The position numbers were made by a program, and so were the translations under genes. From positions 1 to 43,307 of the forward strand of contig CAIUOG010000011.1 of assembly GCA_903900705.1 (NCBI GenBank): a stretch of DNA of 43,307 bases, in the 5' to 3' direction. Source of the DNA: an uncultured Acidobacteriia bacterium. Its GTDB lineage: Bacteria > Acidobacteriota > Terriglobia > Bryobacterales > Bryobacteraceae. Each line of letters begins with the position of its first letter. Within the stretch, counting starts at the first letter, position 1. Below, in pieces: positions 16,575 to 30,150 of the stretch. A model generated the notes under the pieces. That model did no database searches. It was not told the origin of the DNA and saw nothing but the letters and a program-made list of their open reading frames with translations.

Positions 16575-19421
16575 CTAACCCTGACGCAGAAACGAACCGG
16601 TATGGGACCCGGCAATCGCCGCGATCTCGTCGGGCGTGCCCACGCCCACGACGCGGCCACCGGCTGCGCCGCCATCCGGGCCCATGTCGATGATCCAGTC
16701 CGCCGCACGGATCACGTCGAGGTTGTGCTCGATTACCAGTAGTGAACCGCCGTTCGCGATCAGGCGCTCAAAGGCCGTGAGCAGTTTCGTGATGTCGTCG
16801 AAGTGAAGACCGGTGGTCGGTTCGTCACAGATGAACAGAGTCCCCCGGTTGCTCGCCTGCGCCAGGTGCGCCGCGAGTTTTACGCGCTGGGCTTCGCCGC
16901 CGGAGAGCGTCGTGGCGGACTGGCCCAGGCGCAGATAGCCCAGCCCGACCTCATCCAGCAGCCGCAGTTTTGTTACAAGGCGCGGCGTGTCGCGGAAGAA
17001 GGTGATGCCTTCTCGCACGGTCAGGTCCAGCACCTCATGGATATTCAGCGCTTTATAGCGGATATCGAGAATGGAGCTCTTGAAGCGGGTGCCTTTGCAC
17101 TCTTCGCAGGTGAGTTCCACGTCGGCGAGGAACTGCATTTCCACAGTGACAGTGCCATCGCCCTGGCAAACCTCGCAGCGCCCGCCCGGCACGTTAAAGG
17201 AGAAATGGCCCGCCGTGTAGCCGCGTTTCTCCGCCGCCGGAGTAGCGGCGAACAGGCCGCGAATCACGTCGAAGGCCTTGATGTAGGTGACGGGGTTGGA
17301 GCGGGGTGTCCGCCCGATGGGAGTCTGGTCGATCATGACCAGTTCGCTGATGAGATCGGCGCCCTCGATTCGAGCGCAGGCCATGCGCGGGGCGTCGGCG
17401 GACGCGCCGTCTTCCCCGGCATCGTCATCGCCGTTGTCGGCATCGTCGCCCGCGGACTTGCCGTGCAGTTTCGCCTGCAGCGATTTATAGATCACGTCGT
17501 GCACGAGCGTGGATTTGCCGGAACCGGAAACGCCTGTGACCACGGTCAGCAGACCGAGCGGGACTTCGACGTCCACACCCCTGAGGTTGTGCAGGTGCGC
17601 GCCGAAAAGGCGCACGGTGCGCCGGGCATCGGGTTCACGCCGGGGGGTGCTGCGCGCCACCTGTTTCTCCCCGCGCAGATACTGGCTGGTGAGGGAGGCA
17701 TTGCCGGGCTGCAGGAGCGCCGCGTAATCGCCCTCAAAAATGATATTGCCGCCATGCTCTCCCGCGCCGGGGCCGAGATCCACAATGTGATCCGCAGCCT
17801 TCATCACATCCGGATCGTGTTCCACCACGATGATGGTGTTGCCCAGATCCCGCAGTTCCGCCAGGATCTTGAGCAGCCGCGCGGTGTCGCGCGAGTGCAG
17901 GCCGATGGAAGGCTCATCGAGAACGTAACATGCGCCGACCAGACGGGAACCGAGGCAGGTGGCGAGCGAAATCCGCTGGGCTTCTCCGCCGGAAAGGGTG
18001 GAGGAAAGCCGGTCCAGCGTGAGGTATTCGAGGCCGACGTCATTGAGGAATTTCAGCCGCTGCTGAATCTCCACCAGAATTTTCCCGGCAATTCCCGCTT
18101 CTTCCGGCGTGAGTTCGAGCGCGCCAAAGAAGGAGTGCGCCTCGGCAATATTCAGCCGCACGGCCTGCGCGATGGTCTTGCCGCCCACGGAAATGTTCAG
18201 GGCATCGCGGCGCAACCGGGAGCCGTGGCATTCCGGACATCGCGCGTAACCGCGGTAGCGGCTGAGGAAGACGCGCACGTGCAGCTTGTATTTCTTCGTT
18301 TCGAGGAAATTGAAAAACTGGCGGACGCCGTCGATCTTCTTCCCGCCTTCGAGCACGAGGGTCTGCTCCTCGTCGGTGAGGTCGCAGAACGGGACATCGA
18401 AGCGGACTTTGCCAGCGGCCTGGCGGCGGAAATCGCCGAGCCACTCTTTGCCTTTTGGCTTTGTCCAGGGCTCCACGGCGCCTTCGTTGAGGGACAGGCC
18501 GCGGCTGGGAACAATGAGGTCCAGCGAGTAGTCGATGGTGTTGCCGAAACCCTGGCAACGCGGGCAGGCGCCGGCGGGGCTGTTGAAGCTGAACAGGATG
18601 GGTTCCGGCTCGCGGAATTCCAGGTTGTCGTACTTGCACATGAAGCGCTCGCTGAAGAGCAGGCGCTCACCGGTTTTGGCATCCTCAAAAATGGCGTCGC
18701 CCGATTCGCGGTAGCAGGCTTCCACGGTGTCGACAATGCGCTGGCGCAGGTCCGGCGCGATAGCGATGCGATCCGCCAGGATGAAGACCGGCTCGCTCCA
18801 CTCGATATCGAGCAGGGATTCCGGCGTGGAGAATTCGAAGACGCGCCCCTTCTGCCAGAGCCGGTTGAAGCCGCGGGCACGGAGTTCCACCAGCTTTTCC
18901 TTCGGGACGTGGCCTGCCTCATGTTTGACCGGGAACAGCACGTAGTAGCGGGTTCCGACCCGTTGCGCCAGCATGGCGTGCGCGACGTGATCGACGGTGT
19001 CTTTTTCGACCCGGCGGCCGCAGACGGGACAGTAGGTCCGTCCGGCGCGCGCCCAGAGCAGACGCATGAAGTCATAGACTTCCGTGGAGGTGGCGACGGT
19101 GGAGCGCGGGTTGCGCGTGGTGTTCTTCTGCCGGATGGCGATGCCGGGAGCGATGCCTTCAATCTCATCGACCGCCGGTTTCTCCATGCGTTCGAGGAAC
19201 TGGCGCGCATAGGCGGACAGCGATTCCACATAGCGGCGCTGCCCTTCCGCGTAGATGGTGTCGAAGGCGAGCGAGGACTTGCCGGAGCCGGAAACGCCGG
19301 TGATGACGGTCAGTTTGTTATGCGGAATGGACAGCGACAGGTTCTTGAGATTGTGAAGGCGCGCTCCGCGCACCGTAATCTCACCGGCGCTGATTTCCTC
19401 TCGACTGGCTGGGGGATTCAA
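16575..19421 (-). CDS. uvrA: UvrA, excinuclease ABC subunit A
   Basis: 948 residues, the normal length. UvrA is the damage-sensing ATPase of nucleotide excision repair; it loads UvrB on DNA lesions. Both ABC cassettes are complete: Walker [10 protein letters not shown] at residues 42-50 and GVSGSGKST in the second half, with signatures LSGGEAQRI and LSGGEAQRV. The zinc modules are visible: CPVCG with a further [16 protein letters not shown] block in the first half and CEVCQGDG...CEECKGTRF in the second. The UvrB-interaction and insertion domains lie between. An unusual acidic insert ([15 protein letters not shown]) sits after the second Walker A. The next upstream gene on the same strand starts beyond a 33-nt gap, so the two may be co-transcribed. 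uvrB and uvrC are not in the window. Confidence 0.97.
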   Translation of the reverse strand: MNPPASREEISAGEITVRGARLHNLKNLSLSIPHNKLTVITGVSGSGKSSLAFDTIYAEGQRRYVESLSAYARQFLERMEKPAVDEIEGIAPGIAIRQKNTTRNPRSTVATSTEVYDFMRLLWARAGRTYCPVCGRRVEKDTVDHVAHAMLAQRVGTRYYVLFPVKHEAGHVPKEKLVELRARGFNRLWQKGRVFEFSTPESLLDIEWSEPVFILADRIAIAPDLRQRIVDTVEACYRESGDAIFEDAKTGERLLFSERFMCKYDNLEFREPEPILFSFNSPAGACPRCQGFGNTIDYSLDLIVPSRGLSLNEGAVEPWTKPKGKEWLGDFRRQAAGKVRFDVPFCDLTDEEQTLVLEGGKKIDGVRQFFNFLETKKYKLHVRVFLSRYRGYARCPECHGSRLRRDALNISVGGKTIAQAVRLNIAEAHSFFGALELTPEEAGIAGKILVEIQQRLKFLNDVGLEYLTLDRLSSTLSGGEAQRISLATCLGSRLVGACYVLDEPSIGLHSRDTARLLKILAELRDLGNTIIVVEHDPDVMKAADHIVDLGPGAGEHGGNIIFEGDYAALLQPGNASLTSQYLRGEKQVARSTPRREPDARRTVRLFGAHLHNLRGVDVEVPLGLLTVVTGVSGSGKSTLVHDVIYKSLQAKLHGKSAGDDADNGDDDAGEDGASADAPRMACARIEGADLISELVMIDQTPIGRTPRSNPVTYIKAFDVIRGLFAATPAAEKRGYTAGHFSFNVPGGRCEVCQGDGTVTVEMQFLADVELTCEECKGTRFKSSILDIRYKALNIHEVLDLTVREGITFFRDTPRLVTKLRLLDEVGLGYLRLGQSATTLSGGEAQRVKLAAHLAQASNRGTLFICDEPTTGLHFDDITKLLTAFERLIANGGSLLVIEHNLDVIRAADWIIDMGPDGGAAGGRVVGVGTPDEIAAIAGSHTGSFLRQG

Positions 19422-19454
19422 GGGTTGGAAACTTCAGTTTACCAACCCCGATTC

Positions 19455-20303
19455 CTATACCTTGCAGATCTCGAAAGCCTGCTCCAGGCTTTTAATGGGC
19501 GGCGTCTTCACGGGAATAAACTCGTGGGAGATAAAGCCCTGATAACCGGTGTCGGCAATCGCTTTGGCGACCGCGTGCCAGTTCACTTCCTGGGAGTCGT
19601 CAATCTCATTGCGGCCCGGGTTGCCGCCGGTGTGGAAGTGGCCGATGAAGTTGATGGAGTCCCGGATGTTGCGGATCAGGTCGCCCTCCATGATCTGCAT
19701 GTGATAGATGTCGAACAGCAGCTTGATCTTCGGCGAATTGACGCGCTTCATGAGTTCCACGCCCCAGGCCGAGTGGTCCGCCATGTAGTCCTTGTGGTTG
19801 ACCTTGCTGTTCAGCAGTTCCAGATTGACGGTGACGTTCTTCTCTTCCGCATAGGCCTTGATCCGGTTCAGGCCGATGAGGCAGTTTTCGAGACCCTCGC
19901 CATCCGGCATCCCTTTGCGGTTTCCGGAGAAGGTGATGACGTTCTGCACCTTCGCGGCGGAGGCCAGGGTAATGTCGCGCTTCAGGCTCTCGAGGACCTT
20001 GTCATGGTTCTCCAGACGGTTGAGGCCGATGGGAATGGTGTTGGGAGCCGTGCCCGAGGTCATGGACGGAATCAGGCCATACTTCTGCACGGTGGCATAC
20101 TGCTCGGGCGTGACGAGATCGATGCCCTTCAGGCCGATGCGCACGGCTTCTTTGCAGAGGGCGTCGAGGTCGAACCACTTCTGGTAGGTCCAGAAGGATA
20201 CGCCCTGTTTCAAACGACCTCCATCAGGGGCGGAAAGAAGCGGACCGGCGAGGCTGAGGGCTCCGGCCGCGGCGGCGGAATGAAGCAGTGTACGGCGAGT
20301 CAT
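19455..20303 (-). CDS. Exported xylose-isomerase-like TIM barrel protein (hydroxypyruvate isomerase family)
   Basis: 282 residues. The N-terminus MTRRTLLHSAAAAGALSLAGPLLSA looks like a Tat-type signal with twin arginine, so a folded periplasmic protein is expected. The body is the AP-endonuclease-2/xylose-isomerase TIM barrel: GLKGIDLVTPEQYA, NVTVNLELLNSKVNHKDYM, IKLLFDIYHMQIMEGDL, IGHFHTGGNPGRNEID and GYQGFISHEFIPV carry the metal-binding Glu, Asp, His and Glu of the family. The ELLN...FDIYHMQ...HTGGNPGRNEI pattern is that of hydroxypyruvate isomerases, but exported Tat versions in Acidobacteriota and Planctomycetota are mostly unstudied. The substrate is therefore unknown, probably a sugar or sugar acid. 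It is divergent from the wHTH gene. Confidence 0.82.
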   Translation of the reverse strand: MTRRTLLHSAAAAGALSLAGPLLSAPDGGRLKQGVSFWTYQKWFDLDALCKEAVRIGLKGIDLVTPEQYATVQKYGLIPSMTSGTAPNTIPIGLNRLENHDKVLESLKRDITLASAAKVQNVITFSGNRKGMPDGEGLENCLIGLNRIKAYAEEKNVTVNLELLNSKVNHKDYMADHSAWGVELMKRVNSPKIKLLFDIYHMQIMEGDLIRNIRDSINFIGHFHTGGNPGRNEIDDSQEVNWHAVAKAIADTGYQGFISHEFIPVKTPPIKSLEQAFEICKV

Positions 20304-20432
20304 TTGTGTGCATCGTATCAGATCAGCGGGGTCACACCCCGGCTTTGGGCACCGGCTGCCTGGGGAACATCCGAATGAAACGTAAAAGAGTTGTAAAATC
20401 GTCGCCGGGCCGTTTCGCGAGGGACTTCCGAA

Positions 20433-20795
20433 TTGCTACTGTCAGGCAGAATGGGAACCGCAACGGCGCCGCAGCTTATTGAATATGAGAGCGACTATAT
20501 TCTCCGCTTTTCCGATATTGAGGTGAATCTGGACAAGGCAACCGTCAAACGGTCCGGCCAACCGGTGAATCTGACGACGACCGAATTTGAACTGCTGAAT
20601 TGCCTGCTCATGAATCCGGGCAAAAAGCTTTCCCGGGACACGATTCTGGACGCCGTCTGGAGCTACCTGCCCTCCCCCAACACGCGTACTGTGGATGCCC
20701 ACATGCTGCGGCTTCGCCAAAAGCTGGAGAAAGATCCGAACCAGCCGGAGCACTTCCTCACCATCTACCGCGTCGGGTATTGTTTCCAGCCCTGA
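20433..20795 (+). CDS. Stand-alone OmpR/PhoB-type winged-helix DNA-binding protein
   Basis: 120 residues consisting almost only of the OmpR-type effector domain (about 25-118): LTTTEFELLNCLLMNPGKKLSR, then TVDAHMLRLRQKLEKDP as recognition helix, and the wing IYRVGYCFQP. No receiver domain is present, and no phospho-acceptor Asp. The TTG at 20433 has GAGGGA 8 nt before it; ATG at 20451 is the alternative start. Such truncated regulators may act with a partner kinase or constitutively. It is followed 61 nt later by an ECF sigma factor gene, with which it may be co-transcribed. Confidence 0.75.
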   Translation: MLLSGRMGTATAPQLIEYESDYILRFSDIEVNLDKATVKRSGQPVNLTTTEFELLNCLLMNPGKKLSRDTILDAVWSYLPSPNTRTVDAHMLRLRQKLEKDPNQPEHFLTIYRVGYCFQP

Positions 20796-20856
20796 TTTTA
20801 CGAGGAATTTACAAGTCCGCGACCAGTGAAACCCGCAGGATACCTACCATCGCAAC

Positions 20857-25032
<4,176 letters not shown>

Positions 25033-25033
25033 T

Positions 25034-26389
25034 TTACAGGTCCGACAGTTGATCGAGCTTGCCGGTCGCATCGCCCAGCGTGTCACCGGGAACGCCCGCC
25101 TTATCCAGCATGGTGAGCAGCAGGTTGTTCATGGGCGTTTCCGCCTTATAACGAACGTGGCGGCCACCCTTGATGCTGGCCGACTTGCCACCCACCAGCA
25201 CCAGCGGAAGGTCATGATGATCATGCACGTTACCGTCACGGATGCTGCTGCCGTAGAGCAGCATGGTGTGGTCAAGCAGCGTGCCATCGCCGTCGGGCGT
25301 TTCGTTGAGGCGCTTCACCAGATAGGAGAAGGCCTTCACGTGGTGCTCGTCAATTTTCTGGACCTTGGCGATCTTTTCGGGATCGAGCTGGTGGTGCGTG
25401 ACCGAGTGGTGGCCGTCCGGAATGTTGATTTCGCGATAGCTGCGGTTGGAACCTTCGCGCGCCATCATGAAGGTGATCACGCGGGTCATATCCGTCTGGA
25501 AGGCAATCACCATCAGGTCTGACATGATCTTCGCGTGTTCTTCGAAGGTTTCGGGAATACCGACGGGGCGCTCCATGACGGGCAGCTTGATGCCGGCGCT
25601 CTGCTGTTCCACCTTCTGGATGCGGCGCTCGATGTCGCGAATGGATTCGAGGTATTCGTCGAGCTTGCTCTTGTCGCGGTTACCGAGGCCGGGCGCGAGG
25701 CGGGCGACGTCCGCGCGGACGAAGTCGAGAATGCTCTTGTCCTGCGAGAGACGGGCCAGGCGGGCCTTCGGGTCAGTGGTTTCGCCGTCGCCAAAAAGGC
25801 GTTCGAAGACCGCGCGGGGGCTGATTTCGGACGGGTTCGGAGTGGTGGGGCCGCGCCACGAAATCGTATTGGTGTAGGCGCAGCTGTAACCGGAGTCGCA
25901 GCCGCCGGCCAGATAGTTTTCTTCGAGGCCGATTTCGAGCGAGCCGAACTGCGTCTGGCTGGCCAGGGCTTTGGCCGCAATCTGGTCGGCTGAGATGCCG
26001 GCATGAATGTCCGCGCCTTCGGTCTTCTTGGGATGCACGCCCGTGAGCCAGGTGGCTCCGGCGCGCGCATGGTCACCGGCGCCATCGCCCAGGGCGCGAC
26101 CGTTGATCTGCGCCAGGTTGCTGAGCACCACGAGCTTGTCGCGGAACGGTTCCAGTGCCTTCATAGTCGGCTGGAATTCGAAGCCTGCGCCCGTGGTCTT
26201 CGGCAGCCAGGCAGCCGGAATGATGCCGTTCGGGACGTAGCAGAACGCCATGCGGACGGCCGGCTTGGCCGGGGTCAGACGGGTCGCCGCCATCGCCGGA
26301 ATCATGGAATCGAGCAGTGGCAGGGCCATTGCCGTTCCGATTCCACGCAGGAACATTCTGCGATCAAGAGCTGTTTTCGTGATGATCAT
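25034..26389 (-). CDS. DUF1552 domain protein, Tat-exported
   Basis: 451 residues beginning with a twin-arginine signal (RRMFLRGIGTAMALPLLDSMIPAMA). The body is DUF1552, related to the DUF1501 family of the sulfatase/phosphatase-like fold. Recognisable text includes FCYVPNGIIPAAWLP, NLAQINGRALGDGAGDHARAG in short blocks, SCAYTNTISWRG, ITFMMAREGSNRSY and a C-terminal block with GGKSASIKGGRHV. Biochemical function is unknown. DUF1552 genes usually lie beside DUF1592 genes, as here: the stop of the DUF1592 gene and this start share 4 nt (ATGA), so expression is coupled. Confidence 0.9.
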   Translation of the reverse strand: MIITKTALDRRMFLRGIGTAMALPLLDSMIPAMAATRLTPAKPAVRMAFCYVPNGIIPAAWLPKTTGAGFEFQPTMKALEPFRDKLVVLSNLAQINGRALGDGAGDHARAGATWLTGVHPKKTEGADIHAGISADQIAAKALASQTQFGSLEIGLEENYLAGGCDSGYSCAYTNTISWRGPTTPNPSEISPRAVFERLFGDGETTDPKARLARLSQDKSILDFVRADVARLAPGLGNRDKSKLDEYLESIRDIERRIQKVEQQSAGIKLPVMERPVGIPETFEEHAKIMSDLMVIAFQTDMTRVITFMMAREGSNRSYREINIPDGHHSVTHHQLDPEKIAKVQKIDEHHVKAFSYLVKRLNETPDGDGTLLDHTMLLYGSSIRDGNVHDHHDLPLVLVGGKSASIKGGRHVRYKAETPMNNLLLTMLDKAGVPGDTLGDATGKLDQLSDL

Positions 26390-28821
26390 GATTTTTTCGT
26401 CCTCTTTGCGTCAGAGTTGGCGGCGGGGGCCGCGCCGGGTGCTGCTTTCGGAGTTGACTGGCTGACCGTCTGCGCAGACATGCGCATCTGGAACTGCGGG
26501 CTCATTACGATGGCGTTGATAAACGCCGGGATACCGGAACCGTGCTGCTCGGCTTCACGAATGATGGACCGCATGGCGGGCCGGTCATAAGGTTCGATGC
26601 CGCGACCGAGCGCGTAGGTCATCAGCTTTTCGGTGAAGGTGGAGACGAACTCATCTTTGTGCGCTGAAATCAGCGCTTTGCGAAGGCCCGCCGCGCCATC
26701 GAACTTCGAGCCGTCCGGGAGAGTACCGGAGGAATCGATGGGCGCACCGTTGTCCTGATCGCGCCACTGGCCGATGCCGTTGAAATTCTCGAGCGCGAAG
26801 CCAATGGGGTCCATTTTCGAGTGGCAGGAGGCGCAGATCGCGTTGGCCCGGTGGAGTTCCATCGCCTGGCGCATGGACATCTTGCCATCCTTGCCATGCG
26901 GATCGAGCGGCGGCACATTGGGCGGCGGCGCGGGCGGCGGCGTACCCAGCAGATTCTCGAGCACCCACTTGCCGCGCTGCACCACCGAAGTCCGGTTCGG
27001 ATACGAAGTCACCGTGAGAATGCTGCCCTGGGAGAGCAGACCGCCCCGTTTTGTGTCCGCGAGTTCGACGCGCCGGAATTGCGGCCCGTAAACGCCACGG
27101 ATGCCATAAAACTCCGCGAGGCGCTGGTTTACATAGGTGTACTTCGCGTCCAGAAATTCGGTCAGCGGGCGGTTGTCCCGCATGATCGCGTTGAAGAAGA
27201 GCTGCGTTTCCTGCTGGAAGGCCTTGCGCAGGCTGGGATCGAATTCTGGGAAAACGTCGGGATCGGGCTTGACCTGCTCCAGATTGCGCAGGAAGAGCCA
27301 CTGGCCGGAGAAGTTGCTCACGAAGGCTTTCGATTTGCGATCGTCCAGCATGCGGGCCACCTGCTGTTCCACGACCTTCGGATCCTTCAGCCTGCCCTGT
27401 TCGGCCAACCCGAGAAGTTCATCATCGGGAATACTGGACCACAGGAAGAACGAGAGGCGGGAGGCCAGTTCCAGATCACTGACACGGTGCACAGTGCCGG
27501 CGGGAATACCGGCCGGGTCGCGCTCGATGCGGAAAAGGAAGTCCGGCGAGACCAACATCGCGCGGAGTGCCATTTCGATGCCGTTGTTGAAGTCTTTTTC
27601 CTTGCGGCCCGAGGTGTAGAAGCTCAGCAGGGGGCGGAGATCAGCCTCGGTAAACGGCCGGCGATAGGCGCGGTGGCCGAGAGTGCTGAGGATTTTCCGC
27701 GCACAGGGGAGTTCTTCCGCCGGCGTGGCGGGCGTGCAGACAAACAGTTTCTGACGGCTGGGCGAGTTGCCCGAACCGGCGATATTGTAAGGACCGGCGA
27801 TGGAGAACTCCGTGAAGTTCGGGCCGTTCGGACCTTCCGACACATCGAAGAGCTTCACGCGGGCGCCGTCAAGCCGGAGATCGAGATGCGCGGTCGGGAA
27901 GACCGGCGCCGGACCGCCGCGGCCCCCGCCACCACCGCCGCCGCGTCCGTTGCCCAACTGCGGCAGCACCTCCGCCATGGCATTGGAGCGCATGAAGGTT
28001 ACGGTCACGTGGTGCACGCCGGCCTTGATGGGCGTGCGCAGTTCCAGCACCGGCGCGACCGGGACCACATCGCCACCGGGATTGGGCGGCGTGGGCATCT
28101 TCACCTTCAAGACATACTCGGCATCGACGGGAAAGCTGTAATCGAAGGAAAGTCCGCCGGCGGAATCGAAAGGATCTTCGTCGCTGAGGCGTTCGTTGCG
28201 GCGTCCGCCACGACCGGGTTTGGGAGGAGCGAAAGTATCGATGGTCGGTTTGACATCGGTATCGCCCACGGCGAGCCGGGCCACCATGCGGCCCACGCTC
28301 ATGTAGCGTTCAATCAGAACAGGAGAGAGCGACAGGACGTCGCCGATGTTGTCGAAACCGTAGCCGGTATCGTCAATCGGCAGGGTGTCGCCGGGCTTGA
28401 TGTCGAGCGCGAGCAGGTCGCGAACGGCATTCGAATACTCATTGCGATTCAGGCGATGGATGGTGGGGTGGCCCGGATTCGGGTGCGCGGCGGCGGCGCG
28501 GTCGAGTTCCGTTTCGAGGTAGCTGGTGAAGGCTTTTTGTTTCGCCTCATCCGGATGCGGCAGCCCCATGGGCGGCATCTGCTTCGCGGCCACCTTGCGA
28601 AGCACCTTTTCCCACAAACCGGCGTCGCTTGAAACCTTGCTCAGGTCGAGGCCTTCCAGTGAGAGACTGGCCGACTTCAGCTTATTGTTATGGCAGCCGA
28701 CACAGTACTGTTTGGTCAGCGCCTGGGCGGCCTCGGCAGCCGATTCCTGCTGCAGCGCAAACGCGCCGGGCGCAGCCAACAGCGCCCCTAAGGCGGCGAA
28801 GGCGAGCGTCGGCCTTTTCAC
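26386..28821 (-). CDS. DUF1587/DUF1592/DUF1588/DUF1585 protein with cytochrome-c-like heme motif
   Basis: About 811 residues from GTG 28821, chosen because it gives a clean signal peptide (MKRPTLAFAALGALLAAPGAFA). ATG 28884 is possible, and the frame extends still further upstream. The first heme c motif is CVGCH at residues 40-44; a second, CASCH, is near 660 within the DUF1588/1585 part (DPIGFALENFNGIGQWR). Between them: DUF1587 (IHRLNRNEYSNAVRDLL), DUF1592 (LASRLSFFLWSSIPDDEL) and DUF1588 (RGGLLSQGSILTVTSYPNRT). Gly-rich tracts sit near residues 205 and 295. This family of periplasmic proteins, often encoded with DUF1552, has no established reaction; an electron-transfer role is inferred from the heme motifs. 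First gene of a four-gene operon. Confidence 0.88.
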   Translation of the reverse strand: MKRPTLAFAALGALLAAPGAFALQQESAAEAAQALTKQYCVGCHNNKLKSASLSLEGLDLSKVSSDAGLWEKVLRKVAAKQMPPMGLPHPDEAKQKAFTSYLETELDRAAAAHPNPGHPTIHRLNRNEYSNAVRDLLALDIKPGDTLPIDDTGYGFDNIGDVLSLSPVLIERYMSVGRMVARLAVGDTDVKPTIDTFAPPKPGRGGRRNERLSDEDPFDSAGGLSFDYSFPVDAEYVLKVKMPTPPNPGGDVVPVAPVLELRTPIKAGVHHVTVTFMRSNAMAEVLPQLGNGRGGGGGGGRGGPAPVFPTAHLDLRLDGARVKLFDVSEGPNGPNFTEFSIAGPYNIAGSGNSPSRQKLFVCTPATPAEELPCARKILSTLGHRAYRRPFTEADLRPLLSFYTSGRKEKDFNNGIEMALRAMLVSPDFLFRIERDPAGIPAGTVHRVSDLELASRLSFFLWSSIPDDELLGLAEQGRLKDPKVVEQQVARMLDDRKSKAFVSNFSGQWLFLRNLEQVKPDPDVFPEFDPSLRKAFQQETQLFFNAIMRDNRPLTEFLDAKYTYVNQRLAEFYGIRGVYGPQFRRVELADTKRGGLLSQGSILTVTSYPNRTSVVQRGKWVLENLLGTPPPAPPPNVPPLDPHGKDGKMSMRQAMELHRANAICASCHSKMDPIGFALENFNGIGQWRDQDNGAPIDSSGTLPDGSKFDGAAGLRKALISAHKDEFVSTFTEKLMTYALGRGIEPYDRPAMRSIIREAEQHGSGIPAFINAIVMSPQFQMRMSAQTVSQSTPKAAPGAAPAANSDAKRTKKS

Positions 28822-29176
28822 TTCCCGGTTAGATAATGTTGCGCGAGTCAATCTTTTGTCACTCCACTGGCAGGACGGGGCCATGACCCGATAAGCAGCA
28901 CCCGAAAGTACGGGCCATGCAGACATATTATATGAGATGCGGGGAACACGCATTTGCCGGTACTTTCGTACTGCCCGGTCGATACTCCGACAGACACCGC
29001 TCCGTTCGTTTATTTTCAATCGCTTACGCTGGCTCTTATAGGCTCCCAGCCGGTTCTTCCCTTGTATCTGAGAGGCGATAGATCATCGTGAATCGTTACA
29101 CCCTGCCCTAAGGTGGGGCAGGCCGCCGCAAAAATTGCCAGGATTTTCGGGCGCCGGTTTGCGTCTTCCCCTGTGA
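28822..29176. other. Divergent regulatory region between the DUF1592 operon and an ECF sigma gene
   Basis: 355 nt without a gene. It holds the -10 TATAAT of the minus-strand operon, a long inverted repeat around it (28903-28968), and a 7-bp hairpin (CCTGCCC at 29102-29108 with GGGCAGG at 29116-29122) in the leader of the sigma gene. The minus-strand frame stays open through part of the region. Confidence 0.5.
28903..28968 (-). promoter_or_regulatory. Promoter of the DUF1592 operon inside a 13-bp inverted repeat
   Basis: On the minus strand a perfect TATAAT lies at 28932-28927; the -35 is weak. CGAAAGTAC (28903-28911) and GTACTTTCG (28960-28968) flank it as an exact 9-bp inverted repeat. With one mismatch it extends to 13 bp (CGAAAGTACgGGC against GCcGGTACTTTCG). 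The arms are about 48 nt apart and stand on either side of the -10, as expected for a repressor or activator pair of sites. GTAC recurs just outside. Confidence 0.5.
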
Positions 29177-29725
29177 ATGGACTACGCAACACCCATGGGG
29201 CGGGAGCAGAACGCGCAGGATCGATCTCTGGCCGATGCTTTCCAGCGGGAGGGCCAGCGGCTGAGGCAGTTCATTCGCAAACGGGTTCCGGACGAGTTCG
29301 ACGCCGAAGACCTTCTCCAGGACGTGTTTTTCGAATTGCTTGAGGCGTACCGGCTGATGAAGCCCATCGCACACACCGGCGGCTGGCTCTTTCAGGTGGC
29401 GCGCCACAAGATCACGGACTTCTTTCGAAAGCGGCCGAACGCCCGAGGCGATGGCGACCGGCTCATCACACCGGACCTGCTGCCCTCCCCGGATGACGGA
29501 CCGGCGGCGGCTTATGTCCGCGCGGCAATTCTCGACGAGATAGAGGCGGCCCTCGATGACCTCCCGGCGAACCAGCGGGAGGTCTTCGTGGCTCACGAGG
29601 TGGAGGGACGCAGCTTCCGCGACATCTCCGCCGAAACCGGAGTCAGCGTCAGTACGCTGCAATCCCGCAAGCATTACGCGGTCAGCTTCCTGCGCCGGCG
29701 TCTGCGGGGATTACAGAATTTTTAG
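29177..29725 (+). CDS. ECF-type RNA polymerase sigma factor
   Basis: 182 residues. Region 2: FIRKRVPDEFDAEDLLQDVF, LLEAYRLM, GGWLFQVARHKITDFFRKR. Region 4: LDDLPANQREVFVAHEVEGR followed by SFRDISAETGVSVSTLQSRK, a clear sigma-70 region 4 helix-turn-helix. The start could also be ATG 29195. Divergent from the DUF1592 operon and followed 21 nt later by a small membrane protein gene in the same direction, which suggests the pair works as one unit. No classical anti-sigma domain is seen. Confidence 0.9.
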   Translation: MDYATPMGREQNAQDRSLADAFQREGQRLRQFIRKRVPDEFDAEDLLQDVFFELLEAYRLMKPIAHTGGWLFQVARHKITDFFRKRPNARGDGDRLITPDLLPSPDDGPAAAYVRAAILDEIEAALDDLPANQREVFVAHEVEGRSFRDISAETGVSVSTLQSRKHYAVSFLRRRLRGLQNF

Positions 29726-29746
29726 TGAAAGAGAGAGAGGACTATT

Positions 29747-30088
29747 ATGTTCAGACCACGTTTCCACGGATTGCATTTCATCGGCTTTGCGCTGCTGGCC
29801 CTTACCGTTGCGGGAGGGATCACGATGACGCTATGGAATAACCTGATTCCCGGCATCTTCCATCTAACCGCCATCAATTTCTGGCAGGCGCTGGGACTGC
29901 TGGCACTCAGCCGCCTCTTCTTCGGGGGGTTCCATAGGCGCCCGAAACGCGGCGGTTTTGGCCGCGCACGGTTCGTGCGCGGCTGGAATGCGCTGTCCCC
30001 GGAAGACCGCGAGAGCTTTCGTGCGGCTATGGAACGATGCGACGGAGGGAAGCGGTGGCACTTCGGGCCGAGCGCTGAGGGGAGATAG
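29747..30088 (+). CDS. Small membrane protein following the ECF sigma factor
   Basis: 113 residues with two membrane segments: FIGFALLALTVAGGITMTLW (about 11-30) and INFWQALGLLALSRLFFGG (about 43-61). A basic Gly/Arg-rich stretch (HRRPKRGGFGRARFVRG) and a cytosolic tail with SPEDRESFRAAMERC follow. A strong purine-rich ribosome site, GAGAGAGGA, precedes the ATG. It may hold the sigma factor at the membrane or sense envelope state, by analogy with small anti-sigma proteins; this is inferred only from position and topology. Confidence 0.75.
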   Translation: MFRPRFHGLHFIGFALLALTVAGGITMTLWNNLIPGIFHLTAINFWQALGLLALSRLFFGGFHRRPKRGGFGRARFVRGWNALSPEDRESFRAAMERCDGGKRWHFGPSAEGR

Positions 30089-30118
30089 CCGATTCGATCC
30101 ATCTTTGGTACAATTTCC

Positions 30119-30131
30119 TTCGTAGTACGAA
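30119..30131. promoter_or_regulatory. Perfect palindrome TTCGTAGTACGAA (candidate operator)
   Basis: TTCGTA and TACGAA are exact reverse complements around a central G. It lies about 20 nt before the ATG of the small conserved gene, where a promoter -10 or transcription start would be. A MarR-type regulator is encoded tail to tail about 0.2 kb away, and MarR proteins bind palindromes of this size; the link is inferred. Confidence 0.45.
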
Positions 30132-30150
30132 CTATGCAAGGAGTCAAGTG

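Noticed and set aside
16803-20378. A 1191-codon open frame antisense to uvrA and its neighbour
   Set aside because: It mirrors uvrA, a clear gene with all motifs; long antisense frames are expected in GC-rich codon-biased DNA. Its translation has no family resemblance.
26386-29019. Longer start for the DUF1592 protein at 29019
   Set aside because: It would place the signal peptide about 66 residues inside the protein and the start upstream of the TATAAT box.
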